NCBI GenBank assembly: GCA_951799445.1
Contig: OX637295.1
Span: forward strand, 24,180,001-24,244,000
DNA length: 64,000 nt
Reading direction: 5' to 3'
From: Pseudisothecium myosuroides
Lineage: Eukaryota > Streptophyta > Bryopsida > Hypnales > Lembophyllaceae
Position 1 is the stretch's first letter, and each line of letters opens with the position of its first letter. Shown here piece after piece: positions 36,913-49,197 of this stretch. The position numbers and the translations under genes are program-made. The notes under the pieces are model-generated. The model had not been told where the DNA came from and did no database searches. It saw only the letters and a program-made list of their open reading frames with translations.

Positions 36913-37131
36913 CATAGGAGTGTGAGCCCGTGAGCCTAGAATACTATACACCTATGCTATAGGTGTATATACTATAGAAACCGTCTGTGATTATAGGCTA
37001 TATAAATTACAAATACCCATATTATAGGTGTTTATGATATATACACCTTATATAGTGTGTGATATCTATACTATAGGTACCTATATTGTAGACTCAATGC
37101 TCACAAACTCGTATTCTTGGGCTCACATACT
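36913..37131. repeat. Imperfect palindromic MITE-like repeat, about 219 bp
   Basis: The left end GGAGTGTGAGCCC and right end GGGCTCACATACTAG are inverted, and interior blocks ATACACCTATGCTATAGGTG and CTATACTATAGGTACCTAT are themselves palindromic. Exact ends not fixed. Confidence 0.55.
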
Positions 37132-37900
37132 AGCACCGTTGGTATTGGTTATTTGTAACAAGGGGAGTGCTAAAGCTTTTTTTTGCTATAAATTTTGAAG
37201 TATAACTTGCATGAACTTGAAATCTTTATTGGAGATGTTTGTCTTGAGTGTAATCACATCTTATATTTTTCAAAAATTAAAAAAAATCATTTTATATTTA
37301 AAAATAAATGAAAATAATATGTCACGTTTTGAGTTTCAACGGGTTTTTTAGTACTATCAAGTCCCCAAATTTAATGATATAGAGCTTGAAGTTTCTATAA
37401 TCTATTCCCATAGTAAGAAGTCATGTTTCTACCAAGGGGCATTTGAAAATATTTTATGTTATGTCCTCTACATTTATGCAAATAGGGCTTCTTTGCCCAC
37501 ACAATTCTAAAAATTGAAGATGATTTCAAGATCATTCTTTTGGTGAAATCTCTTCACCATGAAGCCTTTCCAAATGTACAATTTTTAGTTTCTTTGATAA
37601 TTGTTTTTCCTATTTTTTACAAATTAAAATGTCAAAGTATCCATTTTCTTGCGATTTTGCACTTTTCTAGTTCTCCTACTTAGAGAATTTTTTTGTGATT
37701 TTCCTTCATTGAATACCTTCTTGTTACAGGTGTATACATTGCACATATTTTTAATATTTTTAAGAAGATGTTTTTTTAATTTTATAGTACTCCTTCCTTT
37801 CTCCCAAAGGCTGAAAAGTGCCAAAGTAGAACAAAACAACCACTTTTCCTTGTAACAACCCATTTCTCCAAATTTTATTGCAAAATTGTCTTAATATAAT
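37132..37900. other. AT-rich intergenic, no gene recognised
   Basis: Overlapping open frames on both strands at 37624-37863 have no family motif. Confidence 0.4.
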
Positions 37901-37904
37901 TTAA

Positions 37905-38835
37905 CCCCTAAAGGCCCAAGGCCTTTTTTCTGCCAAAAAACCATCAAAACTGCCATTTCTATAGCAAGGAGTAAAAAAAAATGAAATTTTTTTTTTGGAC
38001 ATCTAACCGTAGGATCTTAAACCTAACTAGTATGAGAATGTGTGGAAAAAATTTCAGAATTTTTGACCGCTCAGATTGCAAGATATCTGCATTTAAAGTG
38101 GAAAAAACAAGTATTTCAGCACATTGCGGGACTAGATTTTTCGACTTTAAACATTTTTCACTTAAAATATTTGCACTACAGAGTTTTGTGCTTTGAATCT
38201 TTATAGTGGAGAATTGAGTTGAGAGTCTAGGAAAAAAAAATATTCAAAAAAACTTAATTATCATTCCTAAAAAATTTATTAAGTAGAAGTAGGTACGAGA
38301 TAGAAGGAAAATCTAAAACATTAATATATTTTAGATGGAATTAAAATACACTAATCCCAATGGTGAGATTGTTCTAGCAAGTAAACTAAACCATGAAATT
38401 TTATTTTTTTTGAAAAATTGCAAAAATAGCATTTAGAAATGAATCCTACAAGTTATTTTTTTCAAGAAGATGCTCTAATTGCCCAAAAAACAAGAATGTC
38501 CATAACTTTCTTATAACAAATCCAAATGAAATGAATCAAAGCTTTCTAGATAGACAAAAATATAATCTACAAGAAAAAAAATATATAAAAAAAAAAATCA
38601 AAATTTTGCCAAATTTTTCTTGCTGCCCGGACTGCCCAATTATGAAAAAAAGTAACATATTTGGCCATAACTTTTGACTCCTATTTCCAAATGTCATAAA
38701 ATTTAGTGCATATGAAAGATATTCCTTGCGCCCACCTTCTATTAAAATTTCAGCTTAAAATATGGAAATCTCTAGTCACACGGACCTGCCCAAAATTTCT
38801 ATACGGCCAAAAAATACATGCCGGTCCTTTAGGGG
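37905..38835 (+). mobile_element. piggyBac-like TTAA element PB5, 931 bp
   Basis: TTAA at 37901-37904 and 38836-38839. Starts CCCCTAAAGGCCCAAGGCC and ends CCGGTCCTTTAGGGG. Nearly the same as PB1 throughout, including its distinct 3' third (CAAATTTTTCTTGCTGCCC). Confidence 0.84.
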
Positions 38836-38839
38836 TTAA

Positions 38840-40680
38840 AATGAGAGTTTTCCAACATTCAATAATGTTTGTTAGGGAAATTTGCTCAATTTAAAGTGAT
38901 CCTACCTTAGTCAAACAATCCCCAATTCACAAATGTCTTTGAATTAATAATATTAATATTATTATGATAGGGGCAAGTGGGTAACTATGTAGATCTTGTG
39001 TTGCATACTCAATGTTGTAGACTTTGTTGTGCAATCTTGAATACACAAAATTATTAATATATGCCTATTTAGAAACACAGAGTTTCTTTCTCTTTTTATT
39101 ATGAGGATCCAAGCTCTAAATGCCCCCTAGTATATATGGTAGCAAGCTTGATCTCCGCCCGGTCATTTTTAATCGCCTATATAAATAGCTCTGAAACAGT
39201 GCAACAACATCTTTAAAGTGGAAAAAACTATAATGGGTGCGGAAGTGTATTTAGTTTTGCGTGGTATTTGGATGTTAGTGACGTCATTCCGCCTAATTTT
39301 GCAAGTTTTTTTTGCTGAAAAGTGTCTCATTAATCACAACATAATAAAATATAATTAGATATAGTCGTGGAGGCTGGGTAGTGCTTTACTAGTACGGTTG
39401 AATGCAATATAAAAGGGAATGCCCTTATTTTGGGACCCATCTCCATTGAAGAATATGACAACTGTACACTTGTTATCAATAACGATGGCATTATTTTAGT
39501 GAAAAAGACCGTCAGTTTGAAGAAGTGCATCAAACAACTTCGTAAATGCCAAGTAAATTACATTAAACAATTCAAGTCTTAAGACAAATTAGTTAAGCAT
39601 CGACATCTTAAAGACGTGAATGTATGAAGTTCCGTGAGTGCACATGAAGTCCATCATCGATTAGAAGGCCACTACTAAGCACAAAGCCACCACATCCAGC
39701 AAAGAAATTCACAACATTTCAGTGAGCAGCACAAATTGATTAGAAATTCTTCCTTTAGCGGCAATATAGAATTCACATTGCAGTACGTTACATGAGTAGA
39801 AGGACAATGACAACAAAAAAAAATTTAGATTACGGAAGCAATACAAAGTCTTGGTACAAGAATATTAGTTTTGCTAATAGCTAGTCAAATTACTCCAAGG
39901 ATGACGAGGACTACGAAGGTGATGACAACTAGGAATTATACGATTGGACGAAGTATGAAGAAGAGCTACAGTCTTTACAGGAGCTGCAAGACATGGGCGC
40001 TATGCATGAAGACTGGGTCCCTGATGAAGTCCAGCGGCCCGTGGCTCTTCCTGACCAGAAGACAAGGCATCTGCGGGGAAAACGGAAAATTGAAAAATGG
40101 AGGAGCGACGGTCAGACGTCAAGGGCCCAGCGGAGACCTCAGCGGCGCAGTATCCGGCCACCAAGTGTGTGGGGAAGCAGTGGTGGCCAAGTGGAAGGGG
40201 CCCAGTGGCGACCACCTCGACAGCCAACTGCCGGATGTCCAGCACGGTTCTAGCGATGGAAAGGTGTCGGGTAGAGAGGAGCGTGCTTAGGGAACACACA
40301 GGGTGTCTGGTTGCAAGTTGATGAGTGTAGATGGAGAATCTCAAACTCAAATCTTCACTCGGTCTTCAAGTCTTCAAACTCGATTCTTCACTCGGTTTTC
40401 AACCATCCTATCTTGTGGTGGCTCTATAGGGCCAAAGATAAGGATGTATAATAAGAAACAAAGCCTCGGACGGGTAAAACGGGACGGCCAAACCACAAGC
40501 TGACCGTCCGAAAGATGGCTCCTAAACTTCAAACCCATGGTGACCAGGAAGCGCCTTTCACCAGTAGGAACAATATAGAAGATCGACCATGTGGGTGATC
40601 AATCCCACTTCGTCGCCACAAACATAAAACGGGGCTATTACTGGATACCCACATAGCCCACAACAATGTTTACAGTGCAA
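38840..40680. other. Intergenic with a GC-richer patch, no gene recognised
   Basis: 39.98-40.32 kb is clearly GC-richer than its surroundings and open in several frames on both strands (up to 139 codons on +, 39871-40290). None resembles a known family, and equal openness in overlapping frames suggests composition rather than coding. Confidence 0.4.
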
Positions 40681-40899
40681 AATAAAAAATGAGAACAACA
40701 AGCCTCCAAAACCGGCTAGGAATAACAATAAAGCACAACGAGCCTCTAAAATCGGCTAGGAATAACAAGCCACAAGCCACAACACACGAATCTTCAATCT
40801 TCTTGTCTTCAAATCTTAATTTCTTCAAATCTCTTCAAAACTCCTCCAACCCCAATTCCTTCTTCTTGACCAAACTTTGGTGTGATGCCACGGCTACTC

Positions 40900-41410
40900 T
40901 ACAAATTCAAATGAGGTTTGTAATAGCTTTTTGGAAAGCTTACACAAATCTCTACTTCTCCTCTAAAACTCAACTCAAACTAACACTCTGTCCATATTTT
41001 ATGACCATTCAAAGTTTCGGCCTTAAAGTTTAAAGGTAGCAGACCTTCTTCACTTCCACACTCATAAATCACTCATACATGTTTCAAATACAACAAATAA
41101 TAGCTTTATGGAAAGCTAACAATAATCTCTACATCTTCTTCAAATTTCAACTCAAACTAACACTCTGTCCACCTATTATGGTCCCTCGAAGTTTCGGTTC
41201 TTAAGAATTGAAGGCAGCAGACCTTCCTTCATTTCCACACTTATAAATCACTCATACATGTTCCAAACACAACGAATGTTAGCTTTATAGAAAGCTAACA
41301 AAATTTCCTACATTCTCTCCAAATTTCATTGCAAAGTAAAGACCTGTCCATCTTTTATGGTTGGTCGAAGTCTCTGCCCCTTCAATTGGGAGGCAGCAGA
41401 CCTTCTTCCA
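40900..41410. repeat. About 178-bp tandem repeat, three copies
   Basis: GGYAGCAGACCTTC recurs at about 41035, 41213 and 41391, with shared blocks CAACTCAAACTAACACTCTG and AAATCACTCATACATG between. A related GAGCCTCTAAAATCGGCTAG pair lies just upstream (about 40703-40765). Origin unknown. Confidence 0.72.
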
Positions 41411-42059
41411 CTCAAACTAACACAAATCTCAATTCACAACTTCAATTCAAGCAAAAGAAGACTTTTTAGAAAGACAACAATACGATATCCAAACCCACCA
41501 ATTTTCATTTCAAAAGTCGTAAAACTCCATATACAATAGGACTCCAAACATTCGGGTCTTGTCAACTACAACGAGAGAGAAGATGAATAGTGTTCATCTT
41601 TTTCTCCCACCTTATCAACAACTCCATATCTTTTAAGCAAGTGGCAATCAGCCCTTAACTTGATCCTAAGGCTAACTTTCAACCATTGACCCTACTATTT
41701 GGTCCCACAACTATATCTTTATCTTTAACTTATAAAGAAAATCACTTCAAAGTTCACCTAGAAGGCAAACATTTCCATCCTTTCCTTCTACAACTATAAC
41801 CATACAAAATCCTTTCTATAAAATACTCCAAACATGAATATAAGCACTAACATCAAACCAATGCTTATTAGAGGTAAAAAACTAGAATTCCAAGACAAAC
41901 TTCACTCCATCTGTAAGAACTTGAGAATGCACTTGATAGTTGCAGCGACATATTCAGCACGATCCACCTTCGTTAAGGGATTGACCGGCCCTTCTAACCA
42001 TCGTTGGTGGCCACGACTCCCCTTAATTGGCCTGACCATACAATAGTATTGGTCATCGT

Positions 42060-42359
42060 TTAACCCTCAAAACTCCCTTTAAATGTCACTTCACGGCTAC
42101 CGGATTCAACACGTCCAACTTGTAACAAGATTACCAACATACGAGCATCCCGCTGAAGGTTCCCGTGCCATCGCTGCTCAATACGAGGCTGCTTTGGCGG
42201 TCGAGAAGGCCCAACTTCATCTCGTGGATGCATGAATGGCGATGGCAATTCCCGTGGCAGAAGTGACTCATCCGACAGTTGCGACAATGAAAGTTCAAAC
42301 TCAGCCTCCGGTTGAGGCTCTTCATCTTGAGACTCAGAAAAAACCCTCCAGTTCGACAT
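42060..42359 (-). CDS. Hypothetical acidic/serine-rich small protein
   Basis: From the ATG at 42359 the minus strand is open for 99 codons, beginning MSNWRVFSESQDEEPQPEAE and rich in Ser, Glu, Pro. The upstream extension to 42479 is also open. After the stop another frame stays open (about 42055-41916, reading PIKGSRGHQRWLEGPVNP, then AEYVAATIKCILKF), so this could be two exons or a frameshifted gene. I do not recognise it; it may equally be transposon-derived given its neighbours. Function unknown. Confidence 0.25.
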   Translation of the reverse strand: MSNWRVFSESQDEEPQPEAEFELSLSQLSDESLLPRELPSPFMHPRDEVGPSRPPKQPRIEQRWHGNLQRDARMLVILLQVGRVESGSREVTFKGSFEG

Positions 42360-42803
42360 TTTAAATCTAAAGTAGGAAACAAAACCACTATTGAAACTCA
42401 ATGAGGCTCTAAGGCAAAATCGTCCTCTTATACAGATGTCATATACCTCTTGGAACGGCGTCACCTTGAAGCTACTCAATAAAACATATTATAATATGTT
42501 TTTACACTGTGTACAAATCTACAACAGGACAGCGGTTTACCAAGCGTCCTAACAACAGACTAGCGGCAAGCCACAGTAGAAATTTGGCACAATTGATAAG
42601 TCGGAGACAACAAATCCATGACATCGGAGTGGATAGCAAGGGCGCTGCAGTTTGATCCAACACCTGAAGGAGAAGGGACGGCGAGGCAGCACACCAACGA
42701 CGTTGTAGGAAGTGCAACGCCTACAATACCAGGTACGTCTGCATAAGGCCCTACCCGCTCGCAAGGCAGCCCAGCTAGTACAACAAATCAAAAATTAAAA
42801 ATC

Positions 42804-45800
42804 AACGGAAACTAGACAGACCAACAGTTGAGAAGGGCGTTAGCAAATGTTGATGATGGAGTGCCAATTTAAATAGCTGCCAAAGACAACGATATACCAT
42901 CATCTATTTTGCGTGGCCATGTCTATGGCACAACTTTGTTTAGACGAAAGGGCAGGAAGAGTGTGCTCACAGATGTAGAGGAACAATAGTTAGTACAGTA
43001 CCTCATCAGAATGCAAGAGCTAGGACATCCTTTGACTATGGGCCAACTTCAAAAGAAAGTTGGTATACTCACCTAGAGCAGAGTAACTCCTTTTAGAGAC
43101 GGAGTGCCAGGCCCTGGTTGGGTGAAGTGTTTTAGAGGAAGGTATCCTGAACTATCTTTCAAAAAACCACAGTCCCTTCACCAGAACTATGCTAAGAACT
43201 TGTGCCTAGAGATTGTAGCATCTTTTTATGAAAACCTGCATCACTAGAAGAAACCCGTTTTTTTTTATGTCAGCCCTTAGACATGTGGTGTTTTTGTAGA
43301 CATCATGATGTTAGAGTGTTGATGGCCCGAGAAGGCAAATTTCCATGGATGTCGCAAAGAACACTGGTAAATTACTGTTGAAACACGTTGATGCTATTAT
43401 TGACATCTATGTTTTATTTGACATAAACTCAAACATAGTGATGTCTTTTTGAACATCCGAAAAGCATATTATTGCCACGTCAGCAAGCAAATGCATTTTG
43501 ACTAAGGGTAAGTCTGTACAAATTATTGTGGGCTGTGGTAAAACACTGACCAAATGTGAAAAATTTAGGAGAAGGGCAGCCACGTGGCATGCTTTGCAAA
43601 AAATGAGAAAAGGATGGATGTACACCATGGATGAAAACATAAACTCTTTATACAAGTAGGGGGTAGGAAGTAAAACAAACCATATGGGATATGTAAAGCA
43701 AGAACTGTGTACAACGTAAAATGTCTGAAACAACATCCACATGTCCAACAACCAAGTTTCCATCTTCAATTATCCCATATCTTTTGTCTAACCATGGACG
43801 GACAATGGCTTTTACTATAAATACGTCCCCTCCACCTTTCATTCTCACTATCTATTAATGAGGTAATTCCTTTACTTTGCCATCAAAAATTTTCTTGATG
43901 GTAGATGGTAAGTTATCTTTAACTCTTGTTGATTTTGACAAAAACAATTGTTTATTTATTTTTACTTTCTCTTAAATGTTATTTTTGTTGACCCTGCCCT
44001 ATCAATACAGTATGTACTAGTTGATGTCTTTAAAAATGTCTAGATGTCTAAGTTGACATCTCAAAAAACAATATAAAAATTTTAAGATGGCATAAAAGTG
44101 TGCTGACTAGGCATGCCACATCATCCTCGCTGGTTGCCACGTCACTTTTCCCACCTCCATGTTAGCTGCCACGTCATGTGCCACATTATGGACAGGCTGG
44201 ATGAAAAAAAATCCCATGTGGCTCTTCTCACCCACATGGCGCTTACGTGGCACAAATTTGGCAGCCACATGGCATGATTTCCTTAAGTGCAGAACCAATG
44301 TCTTTGTGGACATTAGATGCTAAACATCCAATGTCACGCCGTCAAGCGGGATGTTTTTACCCTGTCAATTTTGACAGGATTTTTTGGACATCAATGTTGA
44401 CATCAGTAGACGTCAAACACGACATGTTGAAGCAAATTTTGGACATAAAAAAAACACGGGTTTCTTCTAGAGCACACACTATACACAAATCACAAGTATA
44501 AGCCTAAGCAGATTTGGAACTACGACAAAAGTGGAGCGCAGGCTGGAAGAGACGGTGGTGTGTATGTGATAGCCAAATGCGGAAGCCAAAATGTTTAGAA
44601 AGTCACTCCTGATAACAGAGAATGGTTGTTAGTCTTGTCCTGCATTAATGCCAAGGGTGATAACATCCCTAATTTCTACATTTTCAAGGGGAAGAGGAAG
44701 ACTAGGAACTTTCTAAAGAAAATTGGAGAAAAAGGTGTTGTCATGGCTATACAGAGCAAAGCTTGGATGACAAATGAACTATTCAGCGATTGGATGGCTC
44801 ACTTCTTGTATAACTTATCAAAGTCCTATGACATTTCAGCAAGCAAGAGGCATCTGCTGATCTTAGATGGCCACAGATCACACGTGACCATGGAGGTAAT
44901 CAAACTAACTATATCAAAAGGGTTGGACTTGGTCACTCTTCCCTCCCACACTTCCCATAGTCTACAGTCTTTGGACGTTTGCTATTTCAAGCCATTTAAA
45001 CTTGCATTTTGAGCCTATAAAGATAAGTAGAGCCTAAGCCACCACGGACAGCTGCCTATCAAGGAGGACCTCACTCAATAGGTGTCTAATGCATTGAGAC
45101 AAGCATTATCTCCTCAAAACATCACTAAAGGATTTTCCTCCACTAACATTTACCCTCTAAATGCTCAAGCTATGGATTCAAGATTGGAACCCAGTTCAGC
45201 TTATGAGAGGCAAGACGAAGAACCAGATAATGCCCACAACCCAGAAAGCCCAATTGGAGTTTACAAAGAAGATCAACTTTAGTAATGGGAACTACAAGAA
45301 ATATTGGACGAGGTACCTACTGATCTACCTATTTGTGAACAATACTATGTTGAGATAGATGGTGAGGACAAGGAGGAAGTGGTAGCAGAAAGACGCAAAG
45401 ATGCCATGTCTACTGATGAAGAAGAAGAGGCTATTCAAAGAGAAAACAATGGATTCACGGAGTTGTTGCAGTTGCCACGTATATTGTTACCCCCTATTTT
45501 GAAACCACGACTTGAAGCTAAGGTAGATTATCAAAGATCTATTCTACTCACTCAAGAGGACCATGTAGAACATCTAGAAGCTCTTGCCGCCAAGAGGGAT
45601 GAAGCCGCACAAGAACGACAAAGAAGACTATTAGAGAAACAAGCAAACAAGTAGTTGAAGGAATAGGAGAAAAAAGAGAAGCTAGTAGCGAAGCAAGTGA
45701 GGGCAGAATTGGCTGCATCAAAGAGGAAGCACAAAGAAGAATGGAGCTCCAAGAACGTGAGAGCTGCGAGCGAAAAACTACATGCAGCCATAAAAACAAA

Positions 45801-45831
45801 TGCTCCAATCGTTGGTTACAGAGCTCCCTGA
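42804..45831 (+). pseudogene. pogo/jerky-type DDE transposase, broken
   Basis: The frame is 42804-43240, then a CACTA insertion, then about 44473-45831. Part 1 has a psq-type helix-turn-helix (IAAKDNDIPSSILRGHV) and a CENP-B-type region (QYLIRMQELGHPLTMGQL, FRDGVPGPGWVKCF). Part 2 carries the DDE catalytic domain: IWNYDKSG (first Asp), GKRKTRNF, LILDGHRSH (second Asp), LPSHTSHSLQSLDV (third Asp), then RQALSPQNITKGFSSTNIYP. A Lys/Glu/Arg-rich, coiled-coil-like C-terminus follows. Such transposases cut and paste DNA at TA. At least eleven in-frame stops make it inactive; nine are TAG, several where CAG is likely. It is a candidate relative of the source that mobilised the pogo-type MITEs at 2753 and 17587. 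Confidence 0.83.
43242..44472. mobile_element. CACTA-type element inserted in the transposase
   Basis: Ends CACTAGAAGAAACCCGTTTT and (right end, reverse complement) CTCTAGAAGAAACCCGTGTT, continuing into ATGTC on both sides, so about 35 bp of inverted repeat. A 3-bp duplication fits as GCA (43238-43240, 44472-44474) or, with one change, CAT/CAC. About 1.23 kb, non-coding. The interior has repeated GCCACGTCA and GACATC motifs and a TATA-like ACTATAAATAC near 43815. Confidence 0.76.
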
Positions 45832-46714
45832 CTGCGGCAACACCCCCCAGATCTATAGAGAACCAAAAACTTGCAATGCTGAGAAGGGTAGTAAAGTGAA
45901 GGGGTGAAGACACGACTCACCTTCCGCTTCTATAGGAAGTCCAATGTGTGGGAAATCAGGAATCAGATGCTGGACTTCTGGACATTCCATGGGCAGGAAA
46001 CGATCACGTCTAATACGCATTTTGATTTTGGACATTCCATTTTGCAATTAATGATGCGGATATTTGTAGGCAGTTGTCAGTATTTGCACTGTATAGGGCT
46101 CACATGGCCATGACTACATTTTGAATTTGAAGTGGACACTTATAGCACCTAGGCGAACAATATTCACCTCTATATTAATGGCTTCTTGGACTCACATGGG
46201 CAGTTCACAGCCATTCTTTTCCTTGTAATTGAGGCGCTGTATGCATAGTTGTAGATACCTATGCACCTCCTTCTTCCTTAAATTGTCTTTAATTCACATG
46301 GACTCTAAAAATTGTGATTTCAATGGCCAGCAAACTGATTTTCATTTTCTCTTTCCACAATTTTTGAAATTAGGTTCCCATCCTCTGCCTCTTCCACAAA
46401 CTTGTTATTCTTCTTATATGGACGCCTTTTGAGCCTCCTACCATACTGCAAGGGCAAACCCAACTCTGATTTTTTTTGCTATGGAAATGATTATTTACAA
46501 TTAAATGATAAAATTTGAAAAATTGAATTTGTATTTAGAATCAAAGATTTTAAACTAGCTTGAGAACTTTGCAAAATGCAAAATCATCTAACCACAAAAA
46601 AGAGGAGAAATTTTACATTTATCTTGCATAGTGAACTATTTTGAATGGAGCCTGCAATTGCAATTACTAAATGCTAGGGTAAAATTAGAGGATTTGGTTT
46701 GAGTAAGATTTCAC
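45832..46714. other. Intergenic, no gene recognised
   Basis: Follows the transposase stop. It should contain the right terminus of the pogo-type element, but no CAGTAGAACC-like end is visible. No other feature supported. Confidence 0.4.
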
Positions 46715-47609
46715 TCCTAAAATTCCAAGGCCTTTTTTTCCATGAAAAGTCCACTCAAAATTGCCATTTCTACAGCAAAGAGCAAAAAAAATTGAAAAAA
46801 TGTTTTTCTTGCCTATCTAACCGTAAAATCTTGTACTAGACTAGTGGAAGAATGTGTGGAAGAAATTTCAAAAACTTTGACCATGTAGATTGCAAGATAT
46901 TTGCATTCAAAGTGAAGGAAACAAGTTTTTTTGCACCTTGTTCAACTACATTTTTTGGCTTTGAACAATCTTAACTTAAAGTTTTTGCTCTACTCATTTT
47001 GAATTTATAATTTTATATGATGAAGAATTGAGTTGAGGGTCTAGAAAAAAAGATTCCAAAAAATACACTTAGTTTCACTTATTAAAAAATTATTATGTAG
47101 AAGTAGGTTCAAGATTGAAGGGAATAGTAAATTGTTGATAGCTCTAAGATGGAATTGATACACATTAATTTCAACGGTGAGATTGGTCTTGCAAGAGAGC
47201 TTAACCTTGTGAAACTTGTTTTTTGAAAAATTGTGAAATTGAGTTCAAAAATGAATCCTACAAGTTATTTTTTTTAAATGCTTTAATTGCCTGAAAAACA
47301 AGATTGTCCATAACTTTCACATAACAAATCCATATGGAATAAATTAAAGCTTCCCATGTAGATAAAGATACAATATACATGAAGCAAATTTTAAAAAAAA
47401 TTATTTTAAGTTTTTTTGAGGGTTTGTTTTTGCCCACTAAACTAAAATTTGCGCTTTTTGTGCCATAATTTTTGATCCCGGGCACCAATTGAACTAACAT
47501 TTTTTTCAATCTTTGTAAAAGAATTCAAAATATAATAAAAAATATTGAAACCATAGGAGCCTGTCTAAAAATCATTTTGTCCCTCAGGGGGACAATGGAA
47601 CTTTAGGGG
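46715..47609 (+). mobile_element. piggyBac-like element PB6, degenerate
   Basis: Left end decayed (TTCACTCCTAAAATTCC in place of TTAACCCCTAAAGG); right end intact, GGAACTTTAGGGG followed by TTAA (47610-47613). The body aligns with the family but with many changes. An old copy. Confidence 0.7.
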
Positions 47610-47613
47610 TTAA

Positions 47614-48700
47614 TTGAAAAGTGATGTGGTGCTACAAACACTAGTTTTATTAAATTGGCATAATTCCATTAAGAATGGCAATATAAACCTTCAAGAAAAA
47701 AAATTGAATTTAGCCTGGGTACTTCACTAGCGGTTACTTAGAAACAATGTGAAACCTACTGTAGGATATATTTAAAATGTTGTAGCTAATAATTTAAAAA
47801 TATTCAAGTTACTATAGCATCACTTTTTTGAAGCATACTATATTACAACTACTATACTATATATAGCAATGATTCATAGTACATAATTTCTAAATCTACT
47901 AAGTATAAAAGGGAGGGAAAAGAATCCACATAAAGAGCTTCCATTTTCATCTACAAATAGACAAATTAATGAACAACATCTCATTGTGGATTGTTATCTC
48001 TTCATTTGCTCCAACTCATATTTGAAGCGGATAGCTTTTAAGGACACGTTGCATAAGTCAAGCTTAGATAATAAAATACTACTTGTAGGGCTTTAAATTT
48101 TCATGTCTTTTATCCTATTGTACATGTATGATTTATTTGTATGAATTATTTGGTATACAATGTCTATATATGTACTATTTTTGTAGGTTGTGTTCAATAA
48201 TAGTTAGAGTGTACATGTTGTACTAATCAACCCTAAAACCGCATATAATTTTTTGAATTACAATAGGGACATGTTTAAATGCCTCAAATTTCAATTTTAA
48301 CCACCATAGGATGTAGGAAAATGGGCGAAAAATAGAAGTGGAAAAAGGGCATGTTTATTGCAAAATAATAGCTAAATAGGCCCCCAAATAAAAAAAATTG
48401 ACGCACTTATGTATGGATTACAAGGTATTGTGAAGTACCTGGGGAATTTAGGAGGTCGCTTAGGGGGCCATTATATCGAAAGGGGGATTGGGATAGACAC
48501 CCTATCTTAGCGACACATAATGTTGTGGATGAAGTAAAGTTTGTATATCTATTTGTACACCAAGCTAATGCATGTGTCAAAATGATTTCAGGAACACCAC
48601 TTTTTTAACGTAATCTATACCTTAAATTAGATTGTTTGTTTAGTTTAGTTTTGTTTGATACGCCGAGATCTAACAAACCGTGAGTTACTGAGGTTTTTCA
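47614..48700. other. AT-rich intergenic, no gene recognised
   Basis: Nothing supported beyond poly-A/T tracts and short open frames. Confidence 0.4.
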
Positions 48701-48941
48701 TTGCATTCTTAATACCATTGAAAAGCTTTTGCAAGAGAAGTGCACAAACTTTAATTTGTGGCGTTTGAACCTACAGTGTGAAAGTTATTGAATTTGAAAG
48801 TTTTTATGAATTATAAAATTGAATTAATTAATTAATTTATTTTTAAAACCATAACTTTCACATCCCATGTCCAAACGCCACAAAGCAAAGCTTTGCATTC
48901 CTTTGTGCATAAAAGCTTTCTATTCATATCAAGAATGCAAC
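48701..48941. repeat. Long imperfect hairpin, arms about 90 bp
   Basis: Left arm (48701-48787) TTGCATTCTT...TTGTGGCGTTTGAAC...GTGAAAGTTAT pairs with the right arm (48851-48941) ATAACTTTCACATCCC...AAACGCCACAAAG...AGAATGCAA. The loop contains AATTAATTAATTAATT. Possibly a decayed foldback MITE. Confidence 0.68.
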
Positions 48942-49197
48942 TTCCCACACTAGAACAAAGCTCTTGCACTCCTTTGTTGTTTCTTGGTGTTCCAACTCTT
49001 GGTAGAAAAGATATTGAATTTCAAAGTTTCAAAAAAAATATAAATTAAAAAATTAAAAGAATTATTTTTATTTTGAGTGTGGCAATGGCACAAGGCCCAC
49101 TGGTTTATATTTATAATTGCAAAGACAGAGCATCTCATAGTATAGTTGCTTCTTTTCATTTATTATGGACTCTAGATACTAGCAAAAGGCTGCTTAA

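Noticed and set aside
39871..40290. 139-codon + frame in a GC-rich patch as a gene
   Set aside because: Several overlapping frames on both strands are equally open and none shows a recognisable domain.
40680..41560. LTR of a retrotransposon based on the 178-bp repeats
   Set aside because: No second LTR, tRNA primer site, polypurine tract or reverse transcriptase was found.
42804..45831. In-frame TAG codons as a reassigned genetic code or readthrough
   Set aside because: The three intact genes use standard stops, and the TAG codons are limited to a transposase that is also split by an insertion.
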